Below, piece by piece: positions 53,757-62,896 of a stretch of DNA of 64,000 bases; the first letter of the stretch is position 1; each line of letters opens with the position of its first letter. Below the pieces are notes generated by a model. It was not told the DNA's origin. It saw only the letters and a program-made list of their open reading frames with translations, and searched no databases. Made by a program: the position numbers and the translations under genes. Origin of the DNA: Globisporangium splendens (Eukaryota; Oomycota; Peronosporomycetes; Pythiales; Pythiaceae); contig VFIW01000135.1 in assembly GCA_006386115.1 (NCBI GenBank), positions 1 to 64,000 of the forward strand, read 5' to 3'.

Positions 53757-56197
53757 TTAGAACTCGGAGAGATACGACTCGGGTCCAGATTGCTCCGATG
53801 CGTCCGAGTCGTCATCGTCCGAGCCAGAACGCGCATCATAATCTTCTTCTTCAGCTTCCCGACCATCACCGCCACGTTTACCGGAAACGAGACCGCATGC
53901 TTCCAGCAGCTTCTCCTTGCAACTTCCACCACCACCTCGGTCTCCTGTCACGAGAGAAAGCAGTCGCACGAGCGGCAACTCGACGGGCGATGACAACGCG
54001 ACTCGGATCAACTTTCCATGTCCCAATTTGCTGGAAGGCGGAGTGGGGCACAAGTAGCCGCGGTCGTAGAACGCTCCGAAGTCTCGTGTCTTGTGAGACT
54101 CGGTCTCTATTCCATCATGTTGCTGCTGTTGCTGACCAAGAGCTGACACCAGCGCTTGCCCTGCCTTCGATGGCCTTCTGTCAGCACTGCCAGGCATGAT
54201 CGGAAGCACGACGACCTCGGATGTTCGAGCACTCGCCAACGGAAGTGCGAGTAGGTTCTCACTGAGGTCTTCCATATCAGACATTGCGGATGCGGACTTC
54301 TTGGAAAACCGTCCCTTCTTGCTGCTCTTTGATTCCTTTCGCTGCTTTGTAGTCACTGGTTTCTTCTTCACGGAGGCTGAAGCAGCTTCAAGAGGCACTG
54401 ATCCCTCCTGCATCTCGGCTGCTGGTACTTCTTCGCAGGCAGCAGCATCCTCGTCCACTTCTTCATCATCATGAGGAGATGATTTCTCTTTGCTGCCTTT
54501 CCTCTTGTCTTTCTTGGACTTATTCCGCTTGCTGCTTCCTTTCTTCGACTGTTTTCGTGCAGCTCGTGATCCCTTTTGGCGGCAGGAGTGTCTTCTAGGC
54601 TTCTCCGACGTCCGTCGCTCCCCTTGGCTCCCGTTTTCTGGCGCACTGTTGTAGCCATGGAGTGGATCATCGGCGCCAATTTCTCCATGGAGTGGGTTTG
54701 GAGGAATCGGCTCGTCCTCAGCGTCAGATAGATCTGAGTCTATCGATACAAGATCGTCGATCTTACCGTCCAGGTCGACTCCAGGGTTTGCAAAAAGCTC
54801 TGAAATCGCAGTTTGGCAGTCGCTGAGCAGATCACTCGACATCTCCATCGAAGCCGCGAGTCTAGCTTCGTTATCAAGCTTTATCGAACCACTGGACTGG
54901 GGGATTTGCATGTGACTTGGTTCTTTAGAATGCTGTTTCACCGAGTCTTCTCCTTGAGCATCCAGCATTTTCACCTCGGCAACCAGATCAAAGTAAATGA
55001 GCAAGCTCTGACACCATGACTTGCCCATTTCTTCGAGATCCCACGTCGAGAACTGCGTGTCCTTTCGAGGACCAAAGTCAGGACCACAGAAGGACGCCTC
55101 GAGCGTGTAGCTGTTGATCACTCCGAGCTCGTGGTTGACAACCACGCGGGCCGTGTTCACTTTCGACTTGTGGACTTTGAAATCGCAGCTTGCAAACGAA
55201 AAGAAATGTGAGTTCTTCGCGACCACCATCGGAAACACGCGCGGATCATTGCTCAACCTCGCGCAAAGGTTCGCCGTGCTGCTCGTGTACATCGCTGGGC
55301 TCACGCTAACGAAATTCGAAAAGCTGCTCCTCATACTCACACTGAGCGATGCCGGCGCTGTCGCTGCTGCTTTCTTGCTCGATTTTTTGTTGTAGCAGCC
55401 GTATGTGAAGATATTACGATTGAGACTATGGCCGTGCAAATCGCAGTAGATCGCGACGCGGTCGCGTGCCTGGAGGTTTGCAATCTGGCGCTTTAAGTGA
55501 TACACCGTGGGGAACAATTTCTCGACCGGGTACGACCATTTCCGATTAAGATCCCACCCAGCGAGGCACGCCATTGCGCACTTCAAAGTAGAACCACTGA
55601 CGGTACGCGCTGTTCTTGATATCCGGGTGAATCATCAGCTCGTACTCTTGACCTGCATGCCACACGAAGCAGTGAGATTGAGAAAGAAGGGAAAGGAAAG
55701 AACACACAAATCGACTCGTACGGTTCGTGGATGGTATGCTGCTGTCTTCGTGTCGATAGATGCGCTCGACTCGCATCAGATTCCCGCTTTCAAAGAGCGA
55801 GTCAACACACCAGAGTGTCCTCGGGCGCGCCGCAGTTCGCATACACCTCAGGTTGATTGTACTCGTAGACGCGGAGCCGCAATATAACTTCTCGGGCTTC
55901 GTCTTCCTCCGCTTCGCTCTCGATCAGCATGCGATTCTCGTGCAAAATCGACTCGGACTCTCGCAATGACATCAGTGACGACGAGGAACCATCCGCTGGG
56001 TTTACACGGCCAGCGGCACTCTCGATGAGGTGGCGACGAACGGGTAAATGCATGGGTCGCACACCAGGGACCCCTGTACGCGCGAGGCGAACTTCGTCGG
56101 GCAAGTGGATCAGAGGCAACGGTGGTGGTAGAAGCGTATCGACGTTTTCGCTCGCACGGAAGCGATTCGAACGGAGCTTCGCTGCGCTCATCGACAT
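53757..56197 (-). pseudogene. Cytosolic carboxypeptidase (AGBL/CCP, M14), internal deletion
   Basis: Family enzymes trim glutamates from tubulin tails, including axonemal tubulin. The N-terminal frame starts at ATG 56197. A shift near 55806 (one extra base) separates it from FESGNLMRVER. A 69-bp intron (55721-55653) follows, then the N-domain end QWFYFEVRNG. Immediately after, near 55572, the frame jumps to LAGWDLNRKW, which normally lies well over 100 residues later. The missing part contains the HxxE zinc ligands. The rest of the catalytic domain is there: the third ligand in YCDLHGHSLNRNIF and the catalytic Glu in YTLEASFCG. A long Lys/Ser-rich and acidic tail (about 350 residues) is open to TAG at 53757. 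Without the zinc site it cannot work as a peptidase. Confidence 0.82.
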
Positions 56198-56827
56198 GCT
56201 TTCCTGTTGGCGTTGGTGCTTACGTCGGATTTAGGTGCTGGAATCATGGAGTAGCAGAGCGATCACGGTCGCAACTTTCCACGTCTGCCGGAATCATTAC
56301 TGCTGCCGACTTTGCTGGTATGAACGGATAATTGCTGAGGCCGAAGGCAGAAGGAATCAAAGCTCAACAGAGTCAGCGCAGCACGCGATCGGACAACACC
56401 CCAGACACCAGCATATTTACCTTTTTGGTCGGGTCACTTGGTTATCGCCGAAAGGACGTGGGTTTCAGAAAACAAAGCAAACAACACATGCCACCACACG
56501 TTGTTGAAACTGCTGAAATCTCGATGGCTGCACTGAGAACTGCATATCCACTTCTTCAGTCCGAGTCGCTGAGTAGCCAAGTGAAAAATGACGTCACTCC
56601 AACAGCAACCAGCAAACAGGGAGCCCAGCATCACTAGTGGTTGCCTCGTCACGTGCGACTTTGCGATAGTCTCGTCCTTTCGTCTGCAGCCTCATAAGTT
56701 GCTCCTGTATGGCAGCTTCCCAGACTCACCACTGGCTGGCGCGAAAGATAATGTCGATGCCGCAGTTGAAGGCAAAACAAACCCAGTCCAACGATGGCAT
56801 TCCTGTGCCTTCAGCCCACGAAAACTG

Positions 56828-56843
56828 CCACATTCCACATTTC
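56828..56843 (+). promoter_or_regulatory. Oomycete initiator of paralogue 1
   Basis: CCACATTCCACATTTC: CATTCCACATTTC fits the oomycete initiator CATTYYNCAWTTT except for the last base. It lies 36 bp before the ATG at 56879, which supports that start over the longer open frame from 56588. Confidence 0.6.
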
Positions 56844-56878
56844 GCACTCGCCGCCACAGACAAACAGCACTCACACGG

Positions 56879-58297
56879 ATGACTGCCAATTGGACGCGAG
56901 ACGAGAACATGCTTCTGCTTCGAGTGTGGGGTGAGACCAACAGCGATGATCGAGCCAGCAGTGATCCGCAGTGGGCGCTTCGTCGTGCATACAAACTCTT
57001 TGCGCATATTTGTGGAGAAATGGCGACACGAAGTGAGTCGGCAGTGCGCGAGCAGATTGCGACGCTGCGCTTCAACTTTGACTTCATTCAGCAGTTCGAC
57101 GAAATGCAGCGAGAGCGCGGGAAGAAACGATCCGAGAGCTGGTTTGCTCTCAGTCCGCGACAGCGAAAAGAAGCCTTTCGCCACAAGGTTGGAAGAAAAT
57201 GCACGTATATCCCCTTGGATTACCGCATGTTCGCAGCATTGGAAGCAATCCAAGATCAATCCTGTGATGCTTCGACAGAAAGATCCTCATCACGAGTTGC
57301 CGACAGCGCAGTTCATGGTCCCCTCGCAGGTGGCGTTTGGACGATTGCCGAGTTGGTAACGCTCGTCCAAGCGTGGCGGGAGATCATTGACTACGCTCAG
57401 TGCACGCTGAAGTCATTGCCACATGATCTGAACCAACGAATCTATTACCTGTTCGTAAAGCTTTGGGGAAGGGCTACGCAGCGAACGACGAAAGCAGTCT
57501 ACGATAAGAAATTGGTTCTCGCGTCCACGCACAAGACGGTCACGAGTCTCTTGAACCACCCACAACAGAAGTACCGCAAGTGGTTTTCGTCCTCGAAAAA
57601 CCGCAAACTCGAATTTCTGAAGTCACAGTGTGACCCGACGACCAAGGTTCAAGTCACAGCCTTTGACGAAGATCTTTATGAAGAACTTGGAGACATTCTA
57701 GCAGCTGAAGATGCGCTGAGGGATGGATGCGATCATGCGCGTTCGGAGAGGAACGACAGCGATGGTGAGGCTGACTTCCCACCACTCACGCTGCGCAATG
57801 ACAGCGACCGAAAACGTCATCACGCGTCAACTCCGTCGACAAGGAGCACGGCCAGCCGAGTGCTCGATTTGTCAATGGAGCACCAAGCGCATGGTACACA
57901 ATATCGAGACTGTGACCAACGGAGTCGAGACCGGGCAAAAGCTGCCACGGCAGTCAACGACGAGAGCAAAATCGATGCGATCGAGACTCGCTGTCGCGGA
58001 GCCGCCACAGGGTATCAATGTGAGGTCGCATCGGAGCTGCGGATGATTGCACATGCGCTTGAGGATCAAGTTGAGCGGATCCAACGCATTCTCCATGGGC
58101 TGAGTCGCGATCAATCGAGCGAGGATAACGTTCTTCAAGATCGGGGTCAAAACGAGGGACGTCGAAAACGCGGAAATGATGAGAACGTCGGAAAGGAACG
58201 GAGAAGTGCACGCTGCCAGTACGACGACGACGACGATGATAATGAGGAGGAACGGCATTCACGCAAGTGGAGGCGGCTACGGAGACGCAAAGATTGA
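56879..58297 (+). CDS. Paralogue 1 of a double W-LL+AW module family (472 aa)
   Basis: No family recognised. Two modules in tandem: module 1 (about residues 4-125) starts WTRDENMLLLRVW, and module 2 (about 155-275) starts WTIAELVTLVQAW. Each then has a middle helix block (in module 1 LRFNFDFIQQFDE), a WF pair (SWFALSPRQRKE; KWFSSSKNRKLE) and an acidic end with aromatic residues (LDYRMFAALE; FDEDLYEEL). The pattern of spaced Trp and Leu resembles Myb/SANT or trihelix DNA-binding folds, which is an inference. The C-terminus has a predicted coil (about 395-420) and a polar Asp/Lys/Arg tail. The start at 56879 rests on the initiator 36 bp upstream and on the paralogues beginning shortly before module 1. 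Module 2 is the most divergent of the six. Confidence 0.75.
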   Translation: MTANWTRDENMLLLRVWGETNSDDRASSDPQWALRRAYKLFAHICGEMATRSESAVREQIATLRFNFDFIQQFDEMQRERGKKRSESWFALSPRQRKEAFRHKVGRKCTYIPLDYRMFAALEAIQDQSCDASTERSSSRVADSAVHGPLAGGVWTIAELVTLVQAWREIIDYAQCTLKSLPHDLNQRIYYLFVKLWGRATQRTTKAVYDKKLVLASTHKTVTSLLNHPQQKYRKWFSSSKNRKLEFLKSQCDPTTKVQVTAFDEDLYEELGDILAAEDALRDGCDHARSERNDSDGEADFPPLTLRNDSDRKRHHASTPSTRSTASRVLDLSMEHQAHGTQYRDCDQRSRDRAKAATAVNDESKIDAIETRCRGAATGYQCEVASELRMIAHALEDQVERIQRILHGLSRDQSSEDNVLQDRGQNEGRRKRGNDENVGKERRSARCQYDDDDDDNEEERHSRKWRRLRRRKD

Positions 58298-58575
58298 GTC
58301 AGTTAATCCCAGTTGAATGCGTGCAAGCGAGGGTAAACAAGAATACAGTACGCGCTTACTTGAGTTGTTTGTGTTATGGAGAACCAATCTCATGATGCCG
58401 GCGGAAACGCCCCCAAAGTTCAACGTCATTCTGCACTCAGAGAATCAGATGCTTCTCGCGATCGGCGTCTTTCGGCTTGCACAAACAAGTTGTGAGCTGG
58501 ACCGTCAAATAAAACCGCTGGGCTTTCGTCGCCTGATCAGCTGCGATCAGCATAGCATCGTTGTCCTTCTTCAGG

Positions 58576-59949
58576 CTACTCTGTATCAGGAACCGACGAT
58601 CCTGCGTTGCGGCTTCGCACCAACTCTTCCAGCAATACACGATTGCGCGCACGCTCCGCCAGATGCTCTCGGTGTCGTCTCTCGCGTTCCTGTCGCTTTG
58701 CCTCCCTCAGCAGCTCCTTTTCGTTTCGCAGTTGCCTCCGTTCGTCCTCCTCGTGTTGTATCTTGTCTCGAATCTCCTGGATCATGGTGTTCAGGGCTGC
58801 AGCCTTGACGCCGAGTTGTCTGACAACGCCTACAAGCGCTGCTTCTGGATCGACTTTCAGCTTCTTTGTCGCGCAACTGTTGTCATCATCCCCAGGCGGA
58901 GTGTCATTCTCAAATTCTGCATCGAACGGCACACTCGCAGGTTCCTCCAGTGTCCCATAGAGCTGCAGATTGCGGCGCGCAATCGCTAGTTCCTGCTGCG
59001 CGCGCTTCTCGGCCGCCGCCTTGGCTTCCCTCGCTTCCTCCGTGAACGATTCCTCGATGCCGTGGATCACTTGCAGCTGCGCGAACATGGCTTCGTCCAG
59101 GTCAATGAACGAGTGCTTCGACTGCTGCTTCAGCTCGTACACGCGCTGCTCACGCTCGCTCTCGCGCATGGTGAACCATTCCGGCTGGTTCGCAGCGCGG
59201 CGCTCGGCGTTGAACTCGAGAATGTATTTGAACGTAGTCATGAGATGCTTGCGCTTGCCATTGAACGCCTTGGACCTCCGGAGCGGCGTGTGGGGCTCCG
59301 AGAGCGCAGTGAACCGCTCGAAAGCGCGCGCATTGAGCACACCGTTGGTCTCCTGCGCGACAGCGTCGCCTCCTTGCTCCAGAGCCTCGCGCCACGCGCG
59401 CAAAAGCCGCATGATTTCGTCGCGCGACCAGCGCACCGAGACGTTGTCCAGCACGCGCTTGAGCTTGGACTGGCGCTTCTGCTTCTGCAGCCCGGCCAGG
59501 ACGCGCAGCTCGTTGAAAATCTCCTCGTCCATTTGAGACACAAACTGCATGGTCCTCATTTTAGAGAAGGATGCGCGCACGTGGACCTCGCGCTGCTGCT
59601 CCGTGAGTGTCTGGAACCAGTGATTGCGCGCTTCACCGTCATATTCAGCGGCTCCAACAGCAGAAGCTGCCTTGGCTGCATAGTTAGTGTTGAACTCTGC
59701 CACGAACTTGTACGAGCGCATGAGGTTGTACATCATGGCCACGAGCGCGGACGCATCCTTGCTGGTGCTGGCTGCGCGGAACGCGTCGAACACGCGCGCG
59801 TCCGACGCCTCATCTGGTGCTGCGCTGTGGTCAGAGGCGACGAGACGCCACGCGCGCAGCAGCTGCACGATCTCCTCGCGCGTCCAGACGCTCTCTGCGG
59901 CGGAAGCAGCGGCAGAAGAAGCGTCGACGGTGTCATGCTGCGCGTCCAT
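58576..59949 (-). CDS. Paralogue 2 of the double-module family (457 aa)
   Basis: ATG at 59949. Module 1 (about residues 22-150) starts VWTREEIVQLLRAW and contains YNLMRSYKFVAEFN, HWFQTLTEQQRE and QMDEEIFNELRVL. Module 2 (about 173-295) starts WSRDEIMRLLRAW and contains HLMTTFKYILEFN, EWFTMRESEREQ and DLDEAMFAQLQVI. The C-terminal 80 residues are a strongly charged coiled coil rich in Arg and Glu. It is divergently arranged with paralogue 3 and converges with paralogue 1, so the three are a local cluster with one inversion. A good initiator lies 15-30 bp upstream. I infer a nuclear DNA-binding, self-associating protein; nothing in the sequence proves it. Confidence 0.8.
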   Translation of the reverse strand: MDAQHDTVDASSAAASAAESVWTREEIVQLLRAWRLVASDHSAAPDEASDARVFDAFRAASTSKDASALVAMMYNLMRSYKFVAEFNTNYAAKAASAVGAAEYDGEARNHWFQTLTEQQREVHVRASFSKMRTMQFVSQMDEEIFNELRVLAGLQKQKRQSKLKRVLDNVSVRWSRDEIMRLLRAWREALEQGGDAVAQETNGVLNARAFERFTALSEPHTPLRRSKAFNGKRKHLMTTFKYILEFNAERRAANQPEWFTMRESEREQRVYELKQQSKHSFIDLDEAMFAQLQVIHGIEESFTEEAREAKAAAEKRAQQELAIARRNLQLYGTLEEPASVPFDAEFENDTPPGDDDNSCATKKLKVDPEAALVGVVRQLGVKAAALNTMIQEIRDKIQHEEDERRQLRNEKELLREAKRQERERRHREHLAERARNRVLLEELVRSRNAGSSVPDTE

Positions 59950-59963
59950 TGCTTTCTTTGCAT

Positions 59964-59979
59964 TATTTGGAAAATGGTG
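59964..59979 (-). promoter_or_regulatory. Oomycete initiator of paralogue 2
   Basis: On the minus strand, CACCATTTTCCAAATA; CATTTTCCAAAT fits the initiator CATTYYNCAWTT with one mismatch. It lies directly upstream of the ATG at 59949. Confidence 0.55.
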
Positions 59980-60163
59980 GGGACCTAGGTGACTTTGGAA
60001 GCGTCTATCCTCTAGTAATGGATAGAGAATATTATCTGTTTATAAAATGGTATATTGGAATGGTTTGCATGATCAAACATTAAGTTTACTTCTGTTTAGA
60101 AGGATGAACTATCCATATGCACATTACAAAGGGTTTAAAAGTATGCTGACAGTACTCTCTGAA

Positions 60164-60206
60164 GTTTTTTGTTTTTTGTTTTTTGTTTTTTGTTTTTTGT
60201 TTTTTT
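60164..60206 (+). repeat. GTTTTTT tandem repeat (six units)
   Basis: Six 7-bp units with the last T run one longer, 50 bp upstream of the ATG of paralogue 3. It probably lies in the promoter. Confidence 0.9.
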
Positions 60207-60255
60207 CGAAAGCCCTTTACCACCTCTCCATTATCACAAGGCACTTCAAACCAAC

Positions 60256-62718
60256 ATGAGCACGACGATCGCGGCTACGACGGCGTCTTCAACGCAGCAC
60301 CGCGGCAAGTGGCAGCGCGAGGACGTGCTGCTGCTGCTGCGCGCGTGGAGCGACGTGGCCGACCAGCGAGACTACGCCGGCACCATCCAGGACAACGAGA
60401 GCGAGAGCGACGGTGAGAACGATGGCGACGCAGAGGAATCCGCACTGGCGGCGTCCAACGATAACGACGACAAGGACAAAGACAGCAGTAGCAGCAGCGC
60501 TGTGACTTCGGACGAGACCTCGAGCCAATCTGGTAAGAAGCGGCTACGCGCACGTCTCTATGAGGAGAAGATCGCCGAGTTCGATGCGCGCGTGTACCGC
60601 CACTTCCTCGTGCTCAGTGGCGGCAATAATGCCAGCCGTCCTTCTTCTAATGCGGAAATCGAGGAGAGTGCTGCAGAAGACGCATCAGAAGCCACACAAG
60701 AGATAAAGGAGGAGGACGAAGAGGAAACCCCTTCTGTTGACCCATTGGCGGAGCCAGTGCCGCTGAACCGCACGGAGCGCGCGGTGATCGAGAAGAAGGA
60801 TGCGCTCATGTACTCGTACCACTTCATCGCGCAATGGATGAAGAACTCAGCAAACGGCAACACAGGCACTGGTGGTGAAGGCAGAAACTGGTTTGCGCTC
60901 ACCAAACAGCAGCAGAAGCAGGAAGTGCGCAGCGGGTTCAAGCGCATCGCGTTCGTGTACCTGGACCACGAGATGTTTAACGTGCTGGAGCAACTCGCGC
61001 AGAAGAAGCAGAAGTCCAAGATGCGCGACCGCGTGGGCTTCCAACACTGGCGCGACAGCGAGCACATCCAGCTACTGCGCGCGTGGGGCGAGGCGCTGCG
61101 CATCGTGGGCACCAAGCGCGACCTGAACCGCGTGCTCACGGAGCGGTTTCTGGCTCTCGGGTGCGACGAAAATGGCGGCAAGCGGCAGCGCTCCGAGGCG
61201 TCCATTATCGCGCGCAAGGAGAACATGGTGTTCTCGTACCTCTTCATCTCGGCGTTCAGCGCGCAGAACGAGCACAGGGACTGGTTCTCGCTCACAAAAG
61301 CCGAGAAAAAGCAAATCCTGCTGAACGCGGGCCACAAGTCGACGCGCTTTGTCGACATCGACGAAGACATGTTCGACATCATCGGCATGCATCTGCACAC
61401 AAGAGTTCGAAAGGCGAGGCAGGCGTCAAATGGCGAAGACGTAGTGGCGATGGAGACGTCGGCACCCTCGACGCCGCTGGTGGTCCAGGAAGCAGAAGAG
61501 AAGGGTGTTTCTGAAGACACAAGGCTTATGGAGTACGATTTGAGTGCGAACGAGACGTCGACACAAAGTGACGGTGCTGGCGCTGCATTGGATGTGGATG
61601 CAAACCGTGATGACGAAGGCGTGACCTCAATGGTAGACCAAAAGAACCTTCCTCAGAGTTCTCTTTCAAGTGCTGACGCTACGCTTGATACTGCAATTCA
61701 CGAAAACGAGGCGGCACAGAGTGACGGTGCTGGTGCTGCGTTGGGTGTTGGCGCGCACCGCGACGAAGAAGCCGTGACTGCTCCGCCAGACCAAGAGAAG
61801 CTGCTTCAGGATGCTGTTTCAAGCGTTGACGCTACGCGTGGCGCTGAGCTTCGCGAAAGCGATGTCCCAGAGGACTCACCAGGCAGCGAAGGCAATGCTG
61901 GTTCATCTGGTGACCCAGAGGGTCCACGCAGGAACGAAGCAGATACACAGCCACTTGATACTCTTCTACCCCCAACGTCCAGACCAGATGGCCATGCACT
62001 CGACAGTGAAGGGTCGAGAGGACGTGGTGACTCGCACAACGATATGGAGATTCATCAGAACGAACCAGATCCACCTAGCAGCGAAGCATGTGCTGAGCCA
62101 CTTGATGCACCTGTGCCTGAATCCAAACTTCATGACGACGTGCTCGACAACGAAGCCACAGTACATGACGATTTACTCGACCATATGGAGATTCACCAGA
62201 ACGAACCAGATCCACTCGGTAGCGAAGGAAATGCTGAGTCAGTCGAGTCTTCTATGTCAGAGTCCCCCAAAGTACAACAGCAGCAACCAACGACGACAGC
62301 ATCGCCGCTGGAATCCGGTTTTCCCGAGTGGGACAAGGAGTACACATCCGCCAGGAACAGTGTGCTTCCAGCGGAGGATAGTCGCGATGGATCCACAACA
62401 CCACCAGCAGATCCCGAACAAGAAGCTACTCTCAATCTCTTCCAGAAGTACGCGGATCACTTTAACACGACGCTACGGCAGATGCAGGAATACGAGGAAA
62501 ACGGACGGGAGCAGCGGAAGCGAGAACGAGAAGAACTGAGAGTAGAACTCGAGAAACGGCGGCGCTACCGTGAAGAGCTCGTTCAAGACCGTGAGCAACG
62601 TGCACGTGAGCGAGATCGCATGAGCCAAGAGCTGGAGCAAATGCGCGTTGAGCGACAGCGCGAACGAGAACACGACTTAGCGCTTCTACGGACAATCTTG
62701 GAGCAATCGCGTTCCTAG
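60256..62718 (+). CDS. Paralogue 3 of the double-module family, with long acidic linker (820 aa)
   Basis: The ATG at 60256 (MSTTIAATTASSTQ) is chosen because the upstream part of the open frame is translated from the GTTTTTT repeat. Module 1 starts WQREDVLLLLRAW and is split by an acidic Ser/Glu/Asp insert before YSYHFIAQWM, NWFALTKQQQKQ and YLDHEMFNVLEQL. Module 2 starts HWRDSEHIQLLRAW and contains FSYLFISAF, DWFSLTKAEKKQ and DIDEDMFDIIGM. Residues 415-700 form a polar linker with two sets of internal repeats (QSDGAGAAL, twice; MEIHQNEPDP, twice). The last 90 residues are a coiled coil (Arg/Glu, with REREELRVELEKR). It is nearly twice the length of its neighbours because of the linker. An initiator-like CTCCATTATCACAAG lies at about 60225-60239. 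Confidence 0.8.
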   Translation: MSTTIAATTASSTQHRGKWQREDVLLLLRAWSDVADQRDYAGTIQDNESESDGENDGDAEESALAASNDNDDKDKDSSSSSAVTSDETSSQSGKKRLRARLYEEKIAEFDARVYRHFLVLSGGNNASRPSSNAEIEESAAEDASEATQEIKEEDEEETPSVDPLAEPVPLNRTERAVIEKKDALMYSYHFIAQWMKNSANGNTGTGGEGRNWFALTKQQQKQEVRSGFKRIAFVYLDHEMFNVLEQLAQKKQKSKMRDRVGFQHWRDSEHIQLLRAWGEALRIVGTKRDLNRVLTERFLALGCDENGGKRQRSEASIIARKENMVFSYLFISAFSAQNEHRDWFSLTKAEKKQILLNAGHKSTRFVDIDEDMFDIIGMHLHTRVRKARQASNGEDVVAMETSAPSTPLVVQEAEEKGVSEDTRLMEYDLSANETSTQSDGAGAALDVDANRDDEGVTSMVDQKNLPQSSLSSADATLDTAIHENEAAQSDGAGAALGVGAHRDEEAVTAPPDQEKLLQDAVSSVDATRGAELRESDVPEDSPGSEGNAGSSGDPEGPRRNEADTQPLDTLLPPTSRPDGHALDSEGSRGRGDSHNDMEIHQNEPDPPSSEACAEPLDAPVPESKLHDDVLDNEATVHDDLLDHMEIHQNEPDPLGSEGNAESVESSMSESPKVQQQQPTTTASPLESGFPEWDKEYTSARNSVLPAEDSRDGSTTPPADPEQEATLNLFQKYADHFNTTLRQMQEYEENGREQRKREREELRVELEKRRRYREELVQDREQRARERDRMSQELEQMRVERQREREHDLALLRTILEQSRS

Positions 62719-62896
62719 ATGTTCTGAGCATTTATGCTATCACAGACGCATTGTGCAGCTACGAGGTGAGTGAGTTGTGTATGTGCTTCATTGGAACAAT
62801 AGAAACTTGTTGCCTGCTTGGGTTCAACTCTTGGGTTCGCAGTAAAACGGCAAAAAATGTGAATGCATGCGACTATGTAGTTTACATCTACGAGAC

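Noticed and set aside
56588..56878. N-terminal extension of paralogue 1
   Set aside because: No similarity to the paralogues, and an initiator motif lies inside it.
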